Source: Methanobrevibacter sp. (GTDB lineage Archaea; Methanobacteriota; Methanobacteria; Methanobacteriales; Methanobacteriaceae). Taken from it: a stretch of 64,000 nucleotides of DNA. The stretch covers positions 103,477-167,476 of the forward strand of contig NZ_JAFQSO010000014.1 of NCBI RefSeq assembly GCF_017409525.1, in the 5' to 3' direction. Positions within the stretch are counted from its first letter, which is position 1, and each line of letters opens with the position of its first letter. This document shows, piece after piece, positions 27,821 to 37,219 of this stretch. The position numbers and the translations under genes are program-made. The notes beneath the pieces are model-generated. The model did no database searches and was not told the DNA's origin. It was given only the letters and a program-made list of their open reading frames with translations.

Positions 27821-28915
27821 CTATTTAATCTGATTTTCAAAGATTTCCAATGCATCTTTAACGACTAGGTCCATATTGTAGTATTTGTATTTGGCCAGTC
27901 TTCCGGCAAAGATGACATTTTCCTCTTTTTCCATTTCCGCTTTGTATAATTTGAACTTGTCGAGATATTCCTGTGTCGGATAAGGATAGCATTTCTCGCC
28001 ATTGAATCCGGGATATTCTCTCATGATTGCGGTCTTGTCTTTAACTTCCTGCCAAGTTAGTTTTTTGAATTCTGTAATCCTTGTGAAGTAGGGGTCATTC
28101 GGATAGTTGACAACCGCAACATCCTGATATGAATCCTCATCTAAGATTTCATATACGAAGTTTAAACATCTGTATAAAAGTTCTCCATATTTGTAATCAT
28201 AAAAGTAATCGATAGGGCCGGTATATATCAATGTCTCATAGTCAATCTTGTCGATATAGTCCTTGTAGTCTGAATTCAGCCCGACATGTATATTGTCTGA
28301 TTTGATCATGTTTTCGCACATTTTGGTAAATCCTTCCTTGGGCATTCCCTGATATGTGTCTGCAAAGTACCTGTCATCGTGATTGAATCTGAATGGGATT
28401 CTTGAAATGACGCTGGAGCTCAGATTAGCCGCTGAAGTTCCCCACTGCTTTTCAGTATAGTTTTTAAACAGCTTGTCGTAAATGTCACGGCCGGCATTTT
28501 TCAAGACAACATCTTCTGATGATTTCACCTCATCGATGTCTTCCTTGTGCTCTTCAATCCACTCCTTCATTGACTCTTCATCCAAATCAAGGTCATAGAG
28601 GGCATTCAAGGTGTCAATGCAGATAGGCATTGGAACGAGCTTTCCATCCACGTAGCTTAAGACCCTGTGAACGTAGTCGTTCCATTCGGTAAACTGTGAG
28701 AGATAATCATGGACCTTCTTTTCATTGGTGTGGTAGATGTGAGGCCCGTATTTTTGAATTAATAATCCATCGTCATAAAAGTCATAGACGTTTCCGCCGA
28801 TGTGCTTTCTCTTTTCGATAACCAATACCTCTTCATCCAATTCGTTAGCAATTCTTTCGGCTATCGTAAGGCCGGAAAGTCCAGCTCCAACGATAACATA
28901 TTTATAATCAGACAT
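27821..28915 (-). CDS. glf: UDP-galactopyranose mutase
   Basis: A flavoenzyme that converts UDP-galactopyranose to UDP-galactofuranose, the donor for Galf in surface glycans. The FAD loop VGAGLSG is at 8-14, and the family motifs HIGGNVYD, YGPHIYHTN, RIPFRFNHDDRYF and a C-terminal GRLAKYKYYNMD are all present. At 364 residues it has the bacterial/archaeal length. It lies 4 bases downstream of a GT2 gene, so the pair could make and place Galf. Confidence 0.96.
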   Translation of the reverse strand: MSDYKYVIVGAGLSGLTIAERIANELDEEVLVIEKRKHIGGNVYDFYDDGLLIQKYGPHIYHTNEKKVHDYLSQFTEWNDYVHRVLSYVDGKLVPMPICIDTLNALYDLDLDEESMKEWIEEHKEDIDEVKSSEDVVLKNAGRDIYDKLFKNYTEKQWGTSAANLSSSVISRIPFRFNHDDRYFADTYQGMPKEGFTKMCENMIKSDNIHVGLNSDYKDYIDKIDYETLIYTGPIDYFYDYKYGELLYRCLNFVYEILDEDSYQDVAVVNYPNDPYFTRITEFKKLTWQEVKDKTAIMREYPGFNGEKCYPYPTQEYLDKFKLYKAEMEKEENVIFAGRLAKYKYYNMDLVVKDALEIFENQIK

Positions 28916-28919
28916 GTCT

Positions 28920-30023
28920 TTACTCCTTTGAAGTCATTATTTTGGACTCTAATGCTGTTGTCATTGAACTTAGCAGCATTCTGGTTTTCAAGTCGCTTTT
29001 ATGGATTTTTTTAAGCCTATTCACTTTTTTAAGCAACAGCTTGTTTTCCTCTTTTGTAAAAGGGGAATTCTTCCAGGTGTGCATCCAGTGAAGCAGGTGA
29101 GGATTGACGGACACTGTCTGCACCTCTTTTGAAAATCCTTCGGTTTTCTTTCTGCAATAGATGTAGGCTTCCATCAGTTCATCCAAAAGCCTCACGTTAA
29201 CGTTATTTGTGATTGACTTGTCGTTAGGCAAGTCACGAATGTAATAGTCGTAGGAAATGAAATTGTTCAGATACACGATTCCCTTTGCGTTTAGGAGAGC
29301 TTCCAGGGTAAATGCCATGTCATCTCCTGAAACGTATGGCTTGAATCGTATGTCATTGTCCATTATCAATTCCCTTTTGTAGATTTTGCACCATACGGAT
29401 GGCTGCATTTTCAACAGGTCAGGTTCCTGTTCGATATTGTCGACATGGATTACATCCAGCGGCTTGTCTCTAGGGTAGGTGACTTCCAATGTTTTGCCGT
29501 ATAAAACTCTTTCAACGACATTGTCCCAAACCACATCGGGGATGTCCAGGAAGTTTGCAGACTCAAAGGTCTCATCAGGATATGTGCTTTCCAGGTCGTC
29601 CTTGTAGGGGGAGTATGACTTTTGGACATATCCTCCATACTCGAATATTCTCCTGAAGCGTCCGAATGCCATTTGAGCGTCATATTCTTTAACCGCATCA
29701 TATAATGTTTCACAGGCATCAGGGGTGTATCTGTCATCGGGGTCTAAAAACATGATGTAGTCACCGGTTGATGCTTCAATACCTGTGTTGCGGGGGGTGT
29801 GCGCTCCGCCGCTGTTTGTCTCGTGATGTATTGCAACGCAGCAATCGTATTTTTCAGCATACTCATCAATGATGTCTCCTGATCCATCAGTTGAGCAATC
29901 ATTGACCATTATGATTTCCAGATTCTCGTTTCCAATAGTTTGATTTATAAGAGAGTCGATTCCACCTTTGAGATGGTCTCCAACATTAAAAATTGGCAAA
30001 ATAATGCTTATCTTATCATTCAT
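28920..30023 (-). CDS. Family 2 glycosyltransferase
   Basis: GT-A fold enzyme starting SIILPIFNVGDHLKGGIDSLINQ, with the nucleotide/metal motif FLDPDDRY (DxD-like) near residue 95 and an ED-like acceptor region (VSGDDMAFTLEAL) near 240. The N-terminal half is like glycosyltransferases fused or adjacent to teichoic-acid enzymes. Donor and acceptor are unknown; adjacency to glf suggests galactofuranose. No membrane span is seen, so it is a peripheral cytoplasmic enzyme. It overlaps hemD by 8 bases, with GGAG before its start. Confidence 0.9.
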   Translation of the reverse strand: MNDKISIILPIFNVGDHLKGGIDSLINQTIGNENLEIIMVNDCSTDGSGDIIDEYAEKYDCCVAIHHETNSGGAHTPRNTGIEASTGDYIMFLDPDDRYTPDACETLYDAVKEYDAQMAFGRFRRIFEYGGYVQKSYSPYKDDLESTYPDETFESANFLDIPDVVWDNVVERVLYGKTLEVTYPRDKPLDVIHVDNIEQEPDLLKMQPSVWCKIYKRELIMDNDIRFKPYVSGDDMAFTLEALLNAKGIVYLNNFISYDYYIRDLPNDKSITNNVNVRLLDELMEAYIYCRKKTEGFSKEVQTVSVNPHLLHWMHTWKNSPFTKEENKLLLKKVNRLKKIHKSDLKTRMLLSSMTTALESKIMTSKE

Positions 30024-30786
30024 TTTCTTCTCTCCATGTCTTAAATAATAATTCCATCATGTCGGGAACGGTGTAAGTGTCAGGGTAAATGTAGGCAATA
30101 TCGTATTTTTCCAGAACCCTTGCAGTAATCGGACCAATACAGACTGTCAATAAATTGTCGTTTAAAAGTTTAGCTAGTTTCTGTTTATCTTCAGCTATTT
30201 CAAAGAAGGTTTCAACAGTCAGAGGGCTTGTAAATGTAATCGCATCAATTTCTTTGCTTTCGATTTTATCGATAAGCTCTTTGACCGCTTTTTTATCCAT
30301 CGGAAATAATGACTTATATGCTTCGGCTAAAATCACTTCATTTCCAAGTTCCCTTAAACTTTCGGGCAAAATCGGCCTTGCAGAGGCAGTTCTTGGAATT
30401 CCAATGGTCTTTCCAGTAATATTGAGGTTTTTAAACTCTTCGATTAGTCCTTCAGCCGTAAAATCTCGAGGCATCAAATCAACAGTCAAGCCATTTTTTT
30501 CAGCTAGTTTCCCAGTTTTATTTCCAATAACGGCCAATTTACAATCTAAATTCTTTAAAAATTCTGGGTAGAATTTGTTCAGCGAAACGATTGTTGTCGG
30601 TGATGTGAATACAATCCAGTCAAGCTCATCTTTCCTTTCGACCAATTCCTTTAAGGATTCGCTGTTGATTGGTTCCAAATCAAGTGTGGGCGCAAGAATT
30701 GCTTCGCCACCTAGGTTTTCAACAATATCACAAGCCTTTTTTGCCCTATCCTTTGGCCTTGTTATTGCAACTACAGGTTTTGACAT
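30016..30786 (-). CDS. hemD: Uroporphyrinogen-III synthase
   Basis: HemD closes hydroxymethylbilane with inversion of ring D to give uroporphyrinogen III, the branch point for siroheme, cobamide and F430. The sequence has the weakly conserved family layout: AITRPKDRAKKACDIVENLGG at the start, VFTSPTTI, IPRTASARPILPESL, ITFTSPLTVETF and CIGPITARVLEKY. Length 256 is normal. It is the first gene of the tight run hemD-GT2-glf-srp19-recJ-like. Confidence 0.92.
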   Translation of the reverse strand: MSKPVVAITRPKDRAKKACDIVENLGGEAILAPTLDLEPINSESLKELVERKDELDWIVFTSPTTIVSLNKFYPEFLKNLDCKLAVIGNKTGKLAEKNGLTVDLMPRDFTAEGLIEEFKNLNITGKTIGIPRTASARPILPESLRELGNEVILAEAYKSLFPMDKKAVKELIDKIESKEIDAITFTSPLTVETFFEIAEDKQKLAKLLNDNLLTVCIGPITARVLEKYDIAYIYPDTYTVPDMMELLFKTWREENE

Positions 30787-30982
30787 TTCATATTACCTTC
30801 ATTAATTTATAATGTATTATATTTTGTTTTTATTGGTTTATAATGTTTGTCAATTTGATTTAATTTAAAAATTGATTTGGGATTGTAGAATTGCTGAAAA
30901 TTAATTTAGATATTGAAAATTCATAATTAGTTGGTTTTGGCAGTGATTTTGATAAAGTCGATAAGATTATCAGAATTCATTA

Positions 30983-31019
30983 AAAAATTAAAAATTAGGA
31001 AAGAAATCACTCTTTCCTA
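30983..31019 (-). terminator. Hairpin terminator overlapping the surface-protein stop
   Basis: TAGGAAAGA (30996-31004) and TCTTTCCTA (31011-31019) form a perfect 9-bp stem with a 6-base loop. The stop codon (31017-31019) is in the stem, and the minus-strand transcript continues into a T-rich run. Confidence 0.7.
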
Positions 31020-32531
31020 TTCTTTAAACGGGTTTGAACTGTCATAGGTTTTGCCATCAACGGTTAATGTGTATTCCCCATAGTCAATGTTTCCTGAAAC
31101 GACTAAATTGGAAACTGTGGAGTCACCGGTCAAGGTCCATGTTGAACCGTCTGCAACATTAATGGTTGTGTTTCCGGTTGAATTGATGGCTCCTTTGAAG
31201 TCGGTGTTTTTCATGGTCCAATTCAGGCAGCTGATAGAATCAACGATGACGTCGCCCTCAATGTTTTCATTGTCTGTGTTTACTTCGGCTGTTCCGCCGT
31301 TGGATCCTTCATTTCCCCATTGGTTTTGACCTGCAATCTCTAAAAATATGCCGCTTCCAAAGCTTAACTCGGTATTGTCTAGATTAATCACGCAGGCAGT
31401 GTTTGTCACATGAAACATCGGAGCTTCTTTGTAGACTGGAGACTCTGAAGGGATTGTTAGTTTGGAGTCGGTGGCGGTGAAGAGTGATGTTCCAACATCG
31501 GAATCTCCGCTCATGGACTGGTAGATGAACACTCCGCCCAGATCAACATATTCCTCTCCATCTTGCCTGTTTCCTTCACCGTAACCCTTAAGGTCACAGT
31601 TTGTAAGCTCTATTGAGTTCTTGCCTTCAATGCATGCAATTTGTGACACGTAAGCGGTACCCTGCGTATTTTCCACAGTGATGTTTCCGGTCGAATAGAT
31701 TAAAGGCGAACCTCTGCCGCTGTCTCCGCTTACACCAGTGTTGATTTCAGAGTTTGACACATGCACTTCACCCTCTCCACGATCTGTTGCAAGAGCAGCA
31801 CAGCTTTGCCCATCAGTGTTGATTACAACATATGAAGCGGTAATCTTGCCATTAAATGTGGCATCAAGACCCCTTGATTTATCGCAGTGTGTTGTTATTT
31901 TCACATTGCTGATGGTGGCTTCTGTTGTTCCTTCAACTGTACTTGAACCGGGTTGGCTTCCACCATCACCTCCGGGGGCTTGTCCGCCATCGCCGGAACC
32001 TTGTGCTTCAGGTGGTTGTCCTCCTTCACCGCCTTGGTTGGATGCATTCCCATTAGCTTCTGGAGGTTGTCCTTGAGGATTTTCTTGCTGTGAATCTTCA
32101 CTGCCGGAGCTAGAGCTTTCGGCATTAGTGACAAAAATGCCGTTGGATCCTTCAGAGTTTGTGATGATTTCCACATTTGAAATGTCTAATGTTCCATTTG
32201 TGTTAACCAGAATGCCTGAGTTAATGCCATAAAAGTCAGCATCATCACCAGATGAAGCAGTATCTCCGCTTTTGTTGACAATGGAGTTAGCTAATTTTAG
32301 GTTTCCTCCATTTCTAATTAAAATGGAGTTATTGTCACTGGCATCCGTGTGGTAAAATCCATTGTTTTCATCCAGACTTTCTGAGTCAACGACAAGGTTT
32401 CCTCTGTCTTCAAGTGCATTTGCATCAATATTTATTTGGCGGGTTTGCGACGACTCATTTGTAAATACATATACGCCGGCACCTATGATTATCACAATTG
32501 CGATAGTGGCAATTAAAATTTTCCTGTTCAT
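31017..32531 (-). CDS. Surface-anchored beta-helix-like protein with Gly/Pro/Gln-rich linker
   Basis: The protein starts MNRKILIATIAIVIIIGAGVYVF, an uncleaved membrane anchor or signal. The rest is extracellular: repeated short strands with Asn/Ser/Thr turns (GNLKLANS, GTLDISNVEI, GEVHVSNSEI, NSIELTNCDL) typical of a right-handed parallel beta-helix. It is interrupted at about 135-200 by a low-complexity Gly/Gln/Pro/Asp linker. The layout resembles carbohydrate-binding surface proteins of gut Firmicutes, so transfer from bacteria is possible. Its base composition is visibly less AT-rich than the surrounding genes. No sortase or pseudomurein-binding motif is seen. Role is likely adhesion or glycan binding. 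Confidence 0.75.
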   Translation of the reverse strand: MNRKILIATIAIVIIIGAGVYVFTNESSQTRQINIDANALEDRGNLVVDSESLDENNGFYHTDASDNNSILIRNGGNLKLANSIVNKSGDTASSGDDADFYGINSGILVNTNGTLDISNVEIITNSEGSNGIFVTNAESSSSGSEDSQQENPQGQPPEANGNASNQGGEGGQPPEAQGSGDGGQAPGGDGGSQPGSSTVEGTTEATISNVKITTHCDKSRGLDATFNGKITASYVVINTDGQSCAALATDRGEGEVHVSNSEINTGVSGDSGRGSPLIYSTGNITVENTQGTAYVSQIACIEGKNSIELTNCDLKGYGEGNRQDGEEYVDLGGVFIYQSMSGDSDVGTSLFTATDSKLTIPSESPVYKEAPMFHVTNTACVINLDNTELSFGSGIFLEIAGQNQWGNEGSNGGTAEVNTDNENIEGDVIVDSISCLNWTMKNTDFKGAINSTGNTTINVADGSTWTLTGDSTVSNLVVSGNIDYGEYTLTVDGKTYDSSNPFKE

Positions 32532-32606
32532 AAAAACTAGTAACTTAGATGTGATATTTAATATTTTTGAATATCCTACTTAAAATGTAGCAAAAAGGTG
32601 AATAAT

Positions 32607-33602
32607 CTATACTCCACAAACCTTTTTAATGTATGGAATTTTTGAGAAGACATATGGAAGCAGCCATGACAGGAATATTGTCAGGACAAACATCACTGGG
32701 AACAGCAGGTTTGATTTGATTTCGAATGACTCCAGGATTCTTATGATTATTGGATGGGAGAAATACATTCCGTAGCTGCAAATGCTTATCGAAACGATCA
32801 TTTTTCCTATGAAATTGTCCTTGATGTGCTTAAATGAGGTGATTCTGTCAAGGTATCTGACGAATAGATACATTCCAGACCCCATAAACACTATAGGTAC
32901 ATTCAAATAGATGAGTGAGATGTAGCTCATCTTGCGGTAATCCAGATAGACGAATACGGCCAGTGAAATGATTAGCATAACCAATCCGATAATGCACATC
33001 TTCTTATCGGACAGTCTGAATTCCTTGGTATTCAGGTAATAGCCCAAGACGGGATATCCAACGTATCCCGCAAAGCAGTCTAGGTTGAAATCAGGAAACA
33101 GCGGATAAGAGCTGAATGTTTTCAGGATGATTGTGAAAAACCAGATGGCCAGGAAATATTTGCAGCCTTTCTCTCCATATTTTTTTATGAATGTGTTGAT
33201 GATTGGTATGAAGAGGTAAATTCCGATAAGAGTCCAGAAATACCATGTTATTGAGGGATGTCCAATGAATGTGTTCCACATTCCCTCACGGCTGGTATGC
33301 AAATACAAAAGCTGAGCCATTATCAGTATGATCCAGAAGATGAACGGATAAACGATTCTGGCAAATCTTCTTTTTAAGAAATCCTTGAGGTCATATTCCC
33401 TATTTAAAAGCAATGCTCCGCTAATCATTAAAAAGATAGGGACGCCGACTCTTCCAAGGTCATGGAATGTCATCTGGCCAATGATTTGGGCTTGAGTTGT
33501 CAGCGGACCTAAAAAAAGGTCCACATGGCAAACGATAACTGCAATTATTGCAAATGCCCTTAAGAAATCATAATAAAAAATTCGCTCTTTTTTAGTCTTC
33601 AT
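32607..33602 (-). CDS. Acyltransferase 3 family membrane protein
   Basis: A polytopic protein of about ten hydrophobic spans with the family start FYYDFLRAFAIIAVIVCHVD, containing the conserved Arg and catalytic His, and the second motif VGVPIFLMISGALLL. OafA/WecH-like enzymes O-acetylate extracellular sugars or peptides using cytoplasmic acetyl-CoA. It lies 15 bases downstream of a GT2 gene on the same strand, so O-acetylation of the glycan made there is likely (inference). Confidence 0.9.
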   Translation of the reverse strand: MKTKKERIFYYDFLRAFAIIAVIVCHVDLFLGPLTTQAQIIGQMTFHDLGRVGVPIFLMISGALLLNREYDLKDFLKRRFARIVYPFIFWIILIMAQLLYLHTSREGMWNTFIGHPSITWYFWTLIGIYLFIPIINTFIKKYGEKGCKYFLAIWFFTIILKTFSSYPLFPDFNLDCFAGYVGYPVLGYYLNTKEFRLSDKKMCIIGLVMLIISLAVFVYLDYRKMSYISLIYLNVPIVFMGSGMYLFVRYLDRITSFKHIKDNFIGKMIVSISICSYGMYFSHPIIIRILESFEIKSNLLFPVMFVLTIFLSWLLPYVFSKIPYIKKVCGV

Positions 33603-33617
33603 AATATCTATTTAGGT

Positions 33618-34679
33618 TTATAAATGTAATAAATGTTTGATTGCATATCTGAATTTTCTGTAAAATTTTCTTATAAAATTATTGTTGTATAATTTTGAAT
33701 ATATTTCTGAAAGGATTATTGCACGAGTATAATGCTGCTTTAAGATTTCATCGTTTAATAATTTTACTTCTCTTAAAGGCAAATAAATTTCTTCATTAAT
33801 GGTCGATTCTAGTTCATATACTCTATGAATATTCTCTTTTTTTTCTTTTATAGTCAAATTTGAAAATAATAATATCAGGCTTTGAACACTTGCTCGAATT
33901 GGATGTGTTTTTTTAAATGGCACATCTTCAAGTAATTTTAATACTTCTTCAAATCCTTTTAAAAATGCATCGAAAGTTTTTAAATTATGTGAATGGATAA
34001 TTGAGTCGTTTGAATCAGCAATATTATATATGTAGAGCGCATCATTTGGTAAGAATGTAATTTTTTTAGAGTTTATTAACGTTTTATAATAGAAATAGGC
34101 ATCTTCAGATAATGAATCTTCAAGGAATCTAATGTTATTTTTCATTATTACATTTTTGTCAAATATTTTTCCCCAAGGAGACACATGGTAATAAGTTGTT
34201 TTTCTAAAATTTTCCTCATTTAATAAAGGGTCAAAGTTAATTAAATCATAATCTTCATCACTTTCATGTAAGATATTAACTTTAACTTTGTCGTTTTCAA
34301 GATTCCAATAATGAGTAGCCATTACAAAATCAGATTTCTCTTTAGTAATTGTGTTGTAGTAGATTTCAAATGCATTTGGCAGATACTCATCATCTGCATC
34401 TAAGAATACTAAATAGGGGGCATGAGCATTGTCAATACCAATGTTTCGAGGTTTACCTGGAAATCCTGAATTTTTTTCTAAATGAATTCCATTAATATTT
34501 TCATATTTTTCAGAATATGAATCAATGACCTTTTTTGAATTATCTCTAGAGTTATCATTAACTATGATTAATTCGATATTATCAAAACCAATGCTTTGAT
34601 TAATAACAGATTCAATAGCTGTTTTTAATGTTTCTTCAGCATTATAAACTGGAATTATGACACTAATCTTATAATCCAT
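33618..34679 (-). CDS. Family 2 glycosyltransferase
   Basis: A GT-A enzyme starting MDYKISVIIPVYNAEETLKTAIESV, with FLDADDEYLP as the DxD-like motif near residue 95 and LSEDAYFYYKTL in the acceptor region near 185. The tail is rich in Lys/Arg and helical, suggesting membrane association. GGAG sits before the start. The overall plan equals the GT2 next to glf, and both resemble the glycosyltransferases placed beside teichoic acid or capsule genes. It precedes the acyltransferase gene in the same direction. Substrates unknown. Confidence 0.9.
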   Translation of the reverse strand: MDYKISVIIPVYNAEETLKTAIESVINQSIGFDNIELIIVNDNSRDNSKKVIDSYSEKYENINGIHLEKNSGFPGKPRNIGIDNAHAPYLVFLDADDEYLPNAFEIYYNTITKEKSDFVMATHYWNLENDKVKVNILHESDEDYDLINFDPLLNEENFRKTTYYHVSPWGKIFDKNVIMKNNIRFLEDSLSEDAYFYYKTLINSKKITFLPNDALYIYNIADSNDSIIHSHNLKTFDAFLKGFEEVLKLLEDVPFKKTHPIRASVQSLILLFSNLTIKEKKENIHRVYELESTINEEIYLPLREVKLLNDEILKQHYTRAIILSEIYSKLYNNNFIRKFYRKFRYAIKHLLHL

Positions 34680-34886
34680 TTATTGTTCTCCAAAACCTTT
34701 TTTTAGAGTTATTTATTGCCATAAACAATAAAATTTAATGATTAATATAGTTTTTTATATTTCTACTATTTATATTAATCATTGTTCTTTATTCAATAAA
34801 TCATCAATTTTAGTCGACTTTGTAATTTATCTAAATTCCTTTTTTGGGCAGGGTAATAATAAGCTATTTTTTTTCACTGACAAATT

Positions 34887-35927
34887 TTATTCAAAATTAT
34901 CATTTATTTCTTTTAAATAAGCAATGACCTTTTTAAATTCCAAATCTAGTTCTTCTTGTGTTTCAAATAATGTTTGGTTATATTCACTATAATGGTGCAT
35001 TACAATGTTATCGGGAATATTCATATAATCTTCCCCGAACCATAATTTAAGGAATTCTATAGGTTTATTTGGAATTTTTAACTCATATCCTTCAAATTTT
35101 GTAGTTTTCAAAGGGAATATGACATTGGAATCAATAACACCAGCATCTTCGATGTAGGATCCATCTAATCCTTCGCCAATGAAATTTGTTTTATGTGGTG
35201 TTAATCCTAATTTTTCATATCTTTCATTAAATTCTTTTTCAAAAGAGAAATCCTTTTCATAATATAAATTTCTAAGATAATATTTGTGGCCTAAGTAATT
35301 TTTTGTATAATAATCTACTGATTCTTCTTTTATATAGTCAAATGGAAATATATCTAATTTTACCATAGGTTTTAACCAACCTAACTGTAAAAATGCAGAC
35401 CTTCCTAACCCTGGTTGATTAAAAAATTTATCATGTCCAACTTCTTTATCATATGCACTATGAAAATCTTTATAATAATTTTCTTCACGATTAATTAATC
35501 TAGTTAAAGTACAATTTTCTTTAAAGAATTCATGTTTGCTAATTTCTTTAGGCAATATCTCAATTAATTTATTGTAATCAGATCTCATCATTAAAATATC
35601 ACAATCGTCGTCCCATGGTATGAAACCATTATGACGAATACCTCCTAAAAGAGTTCCATATAGTAAACAATATTCCATATCATATTTTTTACATATATTG
35701 TCAATAAATCTTAATAATTCAACATATAATGATTGGACATCTTTAAGTGTACCTGTAACTTTTATATTCGTATGTTTAATTAGAAAATTTGACATTTCAT
35801 TTGGTTTCGGGTAACTGGGACTACTTTTTGAATGTGCAAATTTTGCAAGTCTCATGCCATATAATAAAAGAGTTTCAGATTTTTGAATTTTTTTAGGTAA
35901 TTTTTTATAGAGTTTACTAAAATCCAT
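34887..35927 (-). CDS. LicD-family phosphotransferase, divergent long form
   Basis: LicD proteins are nucleotidyltransferase-fold enzymes that transfer phosphocholine or a similar phospho-alcohol from a CDP carrier to sugars; human fukutin (ribitol-phosphate) is related. The core GTLLGGIRHNGFIPWDDDCD lies at 91-110, with the metal-binding Asp cluster at 106-110. Compared with the other three LicDs in this island, it has about 50 extra N-terminal residues and a different C-terminus (no DFG-x-Y end). RBS GGGGAAAT precedes the ATG. No membrane span is apparent. It probably acts on a different acceptor or donor. Confidence 0.88.
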   Translation of the reverse strand: MDFSKLYKKLPKKIQKSETLLLYGMRLAKFAHSKSSPSYPKPNEMSNFLIKHTNIKVTGTLKDVQSLYVELLRFIDNICKKYDMEYCLLYGTLLGGIRHNGFIPWDDDCDILMMRSDYNKLIEILPKEISKHEFFKENCTLTRLINREENYYKDFHSAYDKEVGHDKFFNQPGLGRSAFLQLGWLKPMVKLDIFPFDYIKEESVDYYTKNYLGHKYYLRNLYYEKDFSFEKEFNERYEKLGLTPHKTNFIGEGLDGSYIEDAGVIDSNVIFPLKTTKFEGYELKIPNKPIEFLKLWFGEDYMNIPDNIVMHHYSEYNQTLFETQEELDLEFKKVIAYLKEINDNFE

Positions 35928-36348
35928 ATTATTTCCCCATTTTTATTTAAAATTGTAATTCAATAGCTGTTCTTATGTTATTTTAAATTAGATGATTATC
36001 GTTCAAACGTGGAATTATTATTCTCAAATGGAATATTATAATATTTCATCTAATTGAAGTCATGTTATGGTGTATATTATATATAGTGTATATATTTTAT
36101 ATATCTTTTTTTGATATAATGCTTTAAATCCTATTTTCTAAACTACGTTTGATTTAGACAGTAGAATTCAATGGGGTAAATGTTATTTGGGATTTTTTTT
36201 AATCCTGTTCTTTAACATTCATCGTTGATTTTTCTTGTTTTTATATTGAAACTCATTAATCTTGTATAATCTTTTAAATAACAAAAATTAAGTTAGAGTT
36301 GTGTTTTATCCTTTATCTTTATATACGATTTTGAATAGATAAAAATTC
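35928..36348 (+). promoter_or_regulatory. Divergent intergenic region of the LicD island
   Basis: This 421-base, very AT-rich stretch has no convincing reading frame. It contains a run of alternating TA with GTGTATAT repeated (about 36070-36105), a short GGATT/AATCC inverted repeat near 36190-36205, and a TATA box (TTTATATAC, 36318-36326) 22 bases before the LicD ATG, predicting a nearly leaderless transcript. The region separates oppositely transcribed LicD genes. Confidence 0.45.
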
Positions 36349-37188
36349 ATGAGTGTAGGGGAATTTAAAAAGTATTCTGATGAAGAAATAAAGCATTTGC
36401 AAGAAATTGAATTAATGATTCTCAAAGATGTTGTAAGTATTTTAGATAAACATAATTTAAAATATTATATGTATGGAGGTTCTCTTTTAGGAACCATTAG
36501 ACATAAAGGTTTTATTCCTTGGGATGATGATATTGATATCATTTTATTTAGAGATGATTTTGATAAAGCGTTAGATATCCTCTACAATGAGTTACCTGAA
36601 AAATACGATCTTATTCAAATGGATTACATTGAGGATTGCTTTGGCTCCTTTGCAAAAGTCTCACTAAAAAATACTACCTTTAGCCGTTGGTATACTTCGT
36701 ATGTTAAATATGAACTGGGAATTAATATCGATTTATTTATATTGGATAATATTCCTAAAAGTGACTTTTTAGGCAAATTGCATCATTATGGATATATCTT
36801 TTTTTACCAATTTGTTATTAATTCATGTATTAAGGTGGATATGTACACTAAATTTAGAACTAAATTGCATCATGCAGTTTATGATATTTTAAATTTTATC
36901 CCAATAAATCGTAGAACTTGGAAGAAATTACTCACAAAAGAAATGACTTTTTTTAACAATAAAAAAACTGAAAGAGTTGTGGATTGTTTTAATCTAGCAG
37001 GATATATGCCTTATCAAAGAGATGATTTTGAACCCGCAATCAAAGCTAAATTTGAAGATTTTGAAGTTAAAATTCCAAAAAATTATGATAAAATTCTAAC
37101 TCAGATTTATGGGGATTATATGAAAGTTCCTCCAAAGGAAGATAGGTATAATGCAGCTCCTGAAATTCTAGATTTTGGGGAGTATTAG
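36349..37188 (+). CDS. LicD-family phosphotransferase (cassette 1)
   Basis: A 279-residue protein with the LicD core MYGGSLLGTIRHKGFIPWDDDID (two pieces: GGSLLG at 43-48, WDDDID at 58-63). The following FRDDFDKALDIL and INIDLFILDNIP are also family motifs. It ends ILDFGEY, a tail shared with two other LicDs here. It is followed after 31 bases by gpsA and then the IspD/TarI-like gene, so it is the likely transferase for the CDP-product of that cassette. Leaderless in appearance. Confidence 0.9.
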   Translation: MSVGEFKKYSDEEIKHLQEIELMILKDVVSILDKHNLKYYMYGGSLLGTIRHKGFIPWDDDIDIILFRDDFDKALDILYNELPEKYDLIQMDYIEDCFGSFAKVSLKNTTFSRWYTSYVKYELGINIDLFILDNIPKSDFLGKLHHYGYIFFYQFVINSCIKVDMYTKFRTKLHHAVYDILNFIPINRRTWKKLLTKEMTFFNNKKTERVVDCFNLAGYMPYQRDDFEPAIKAKFEDFEVKIPKNYDKILTQIYGDYMKVPPKEDRYNAAPEILDFGEY

Positions 37189-37219
37189 TTTTTATATTTT
37201 AAAAATCAAATTATAAATT

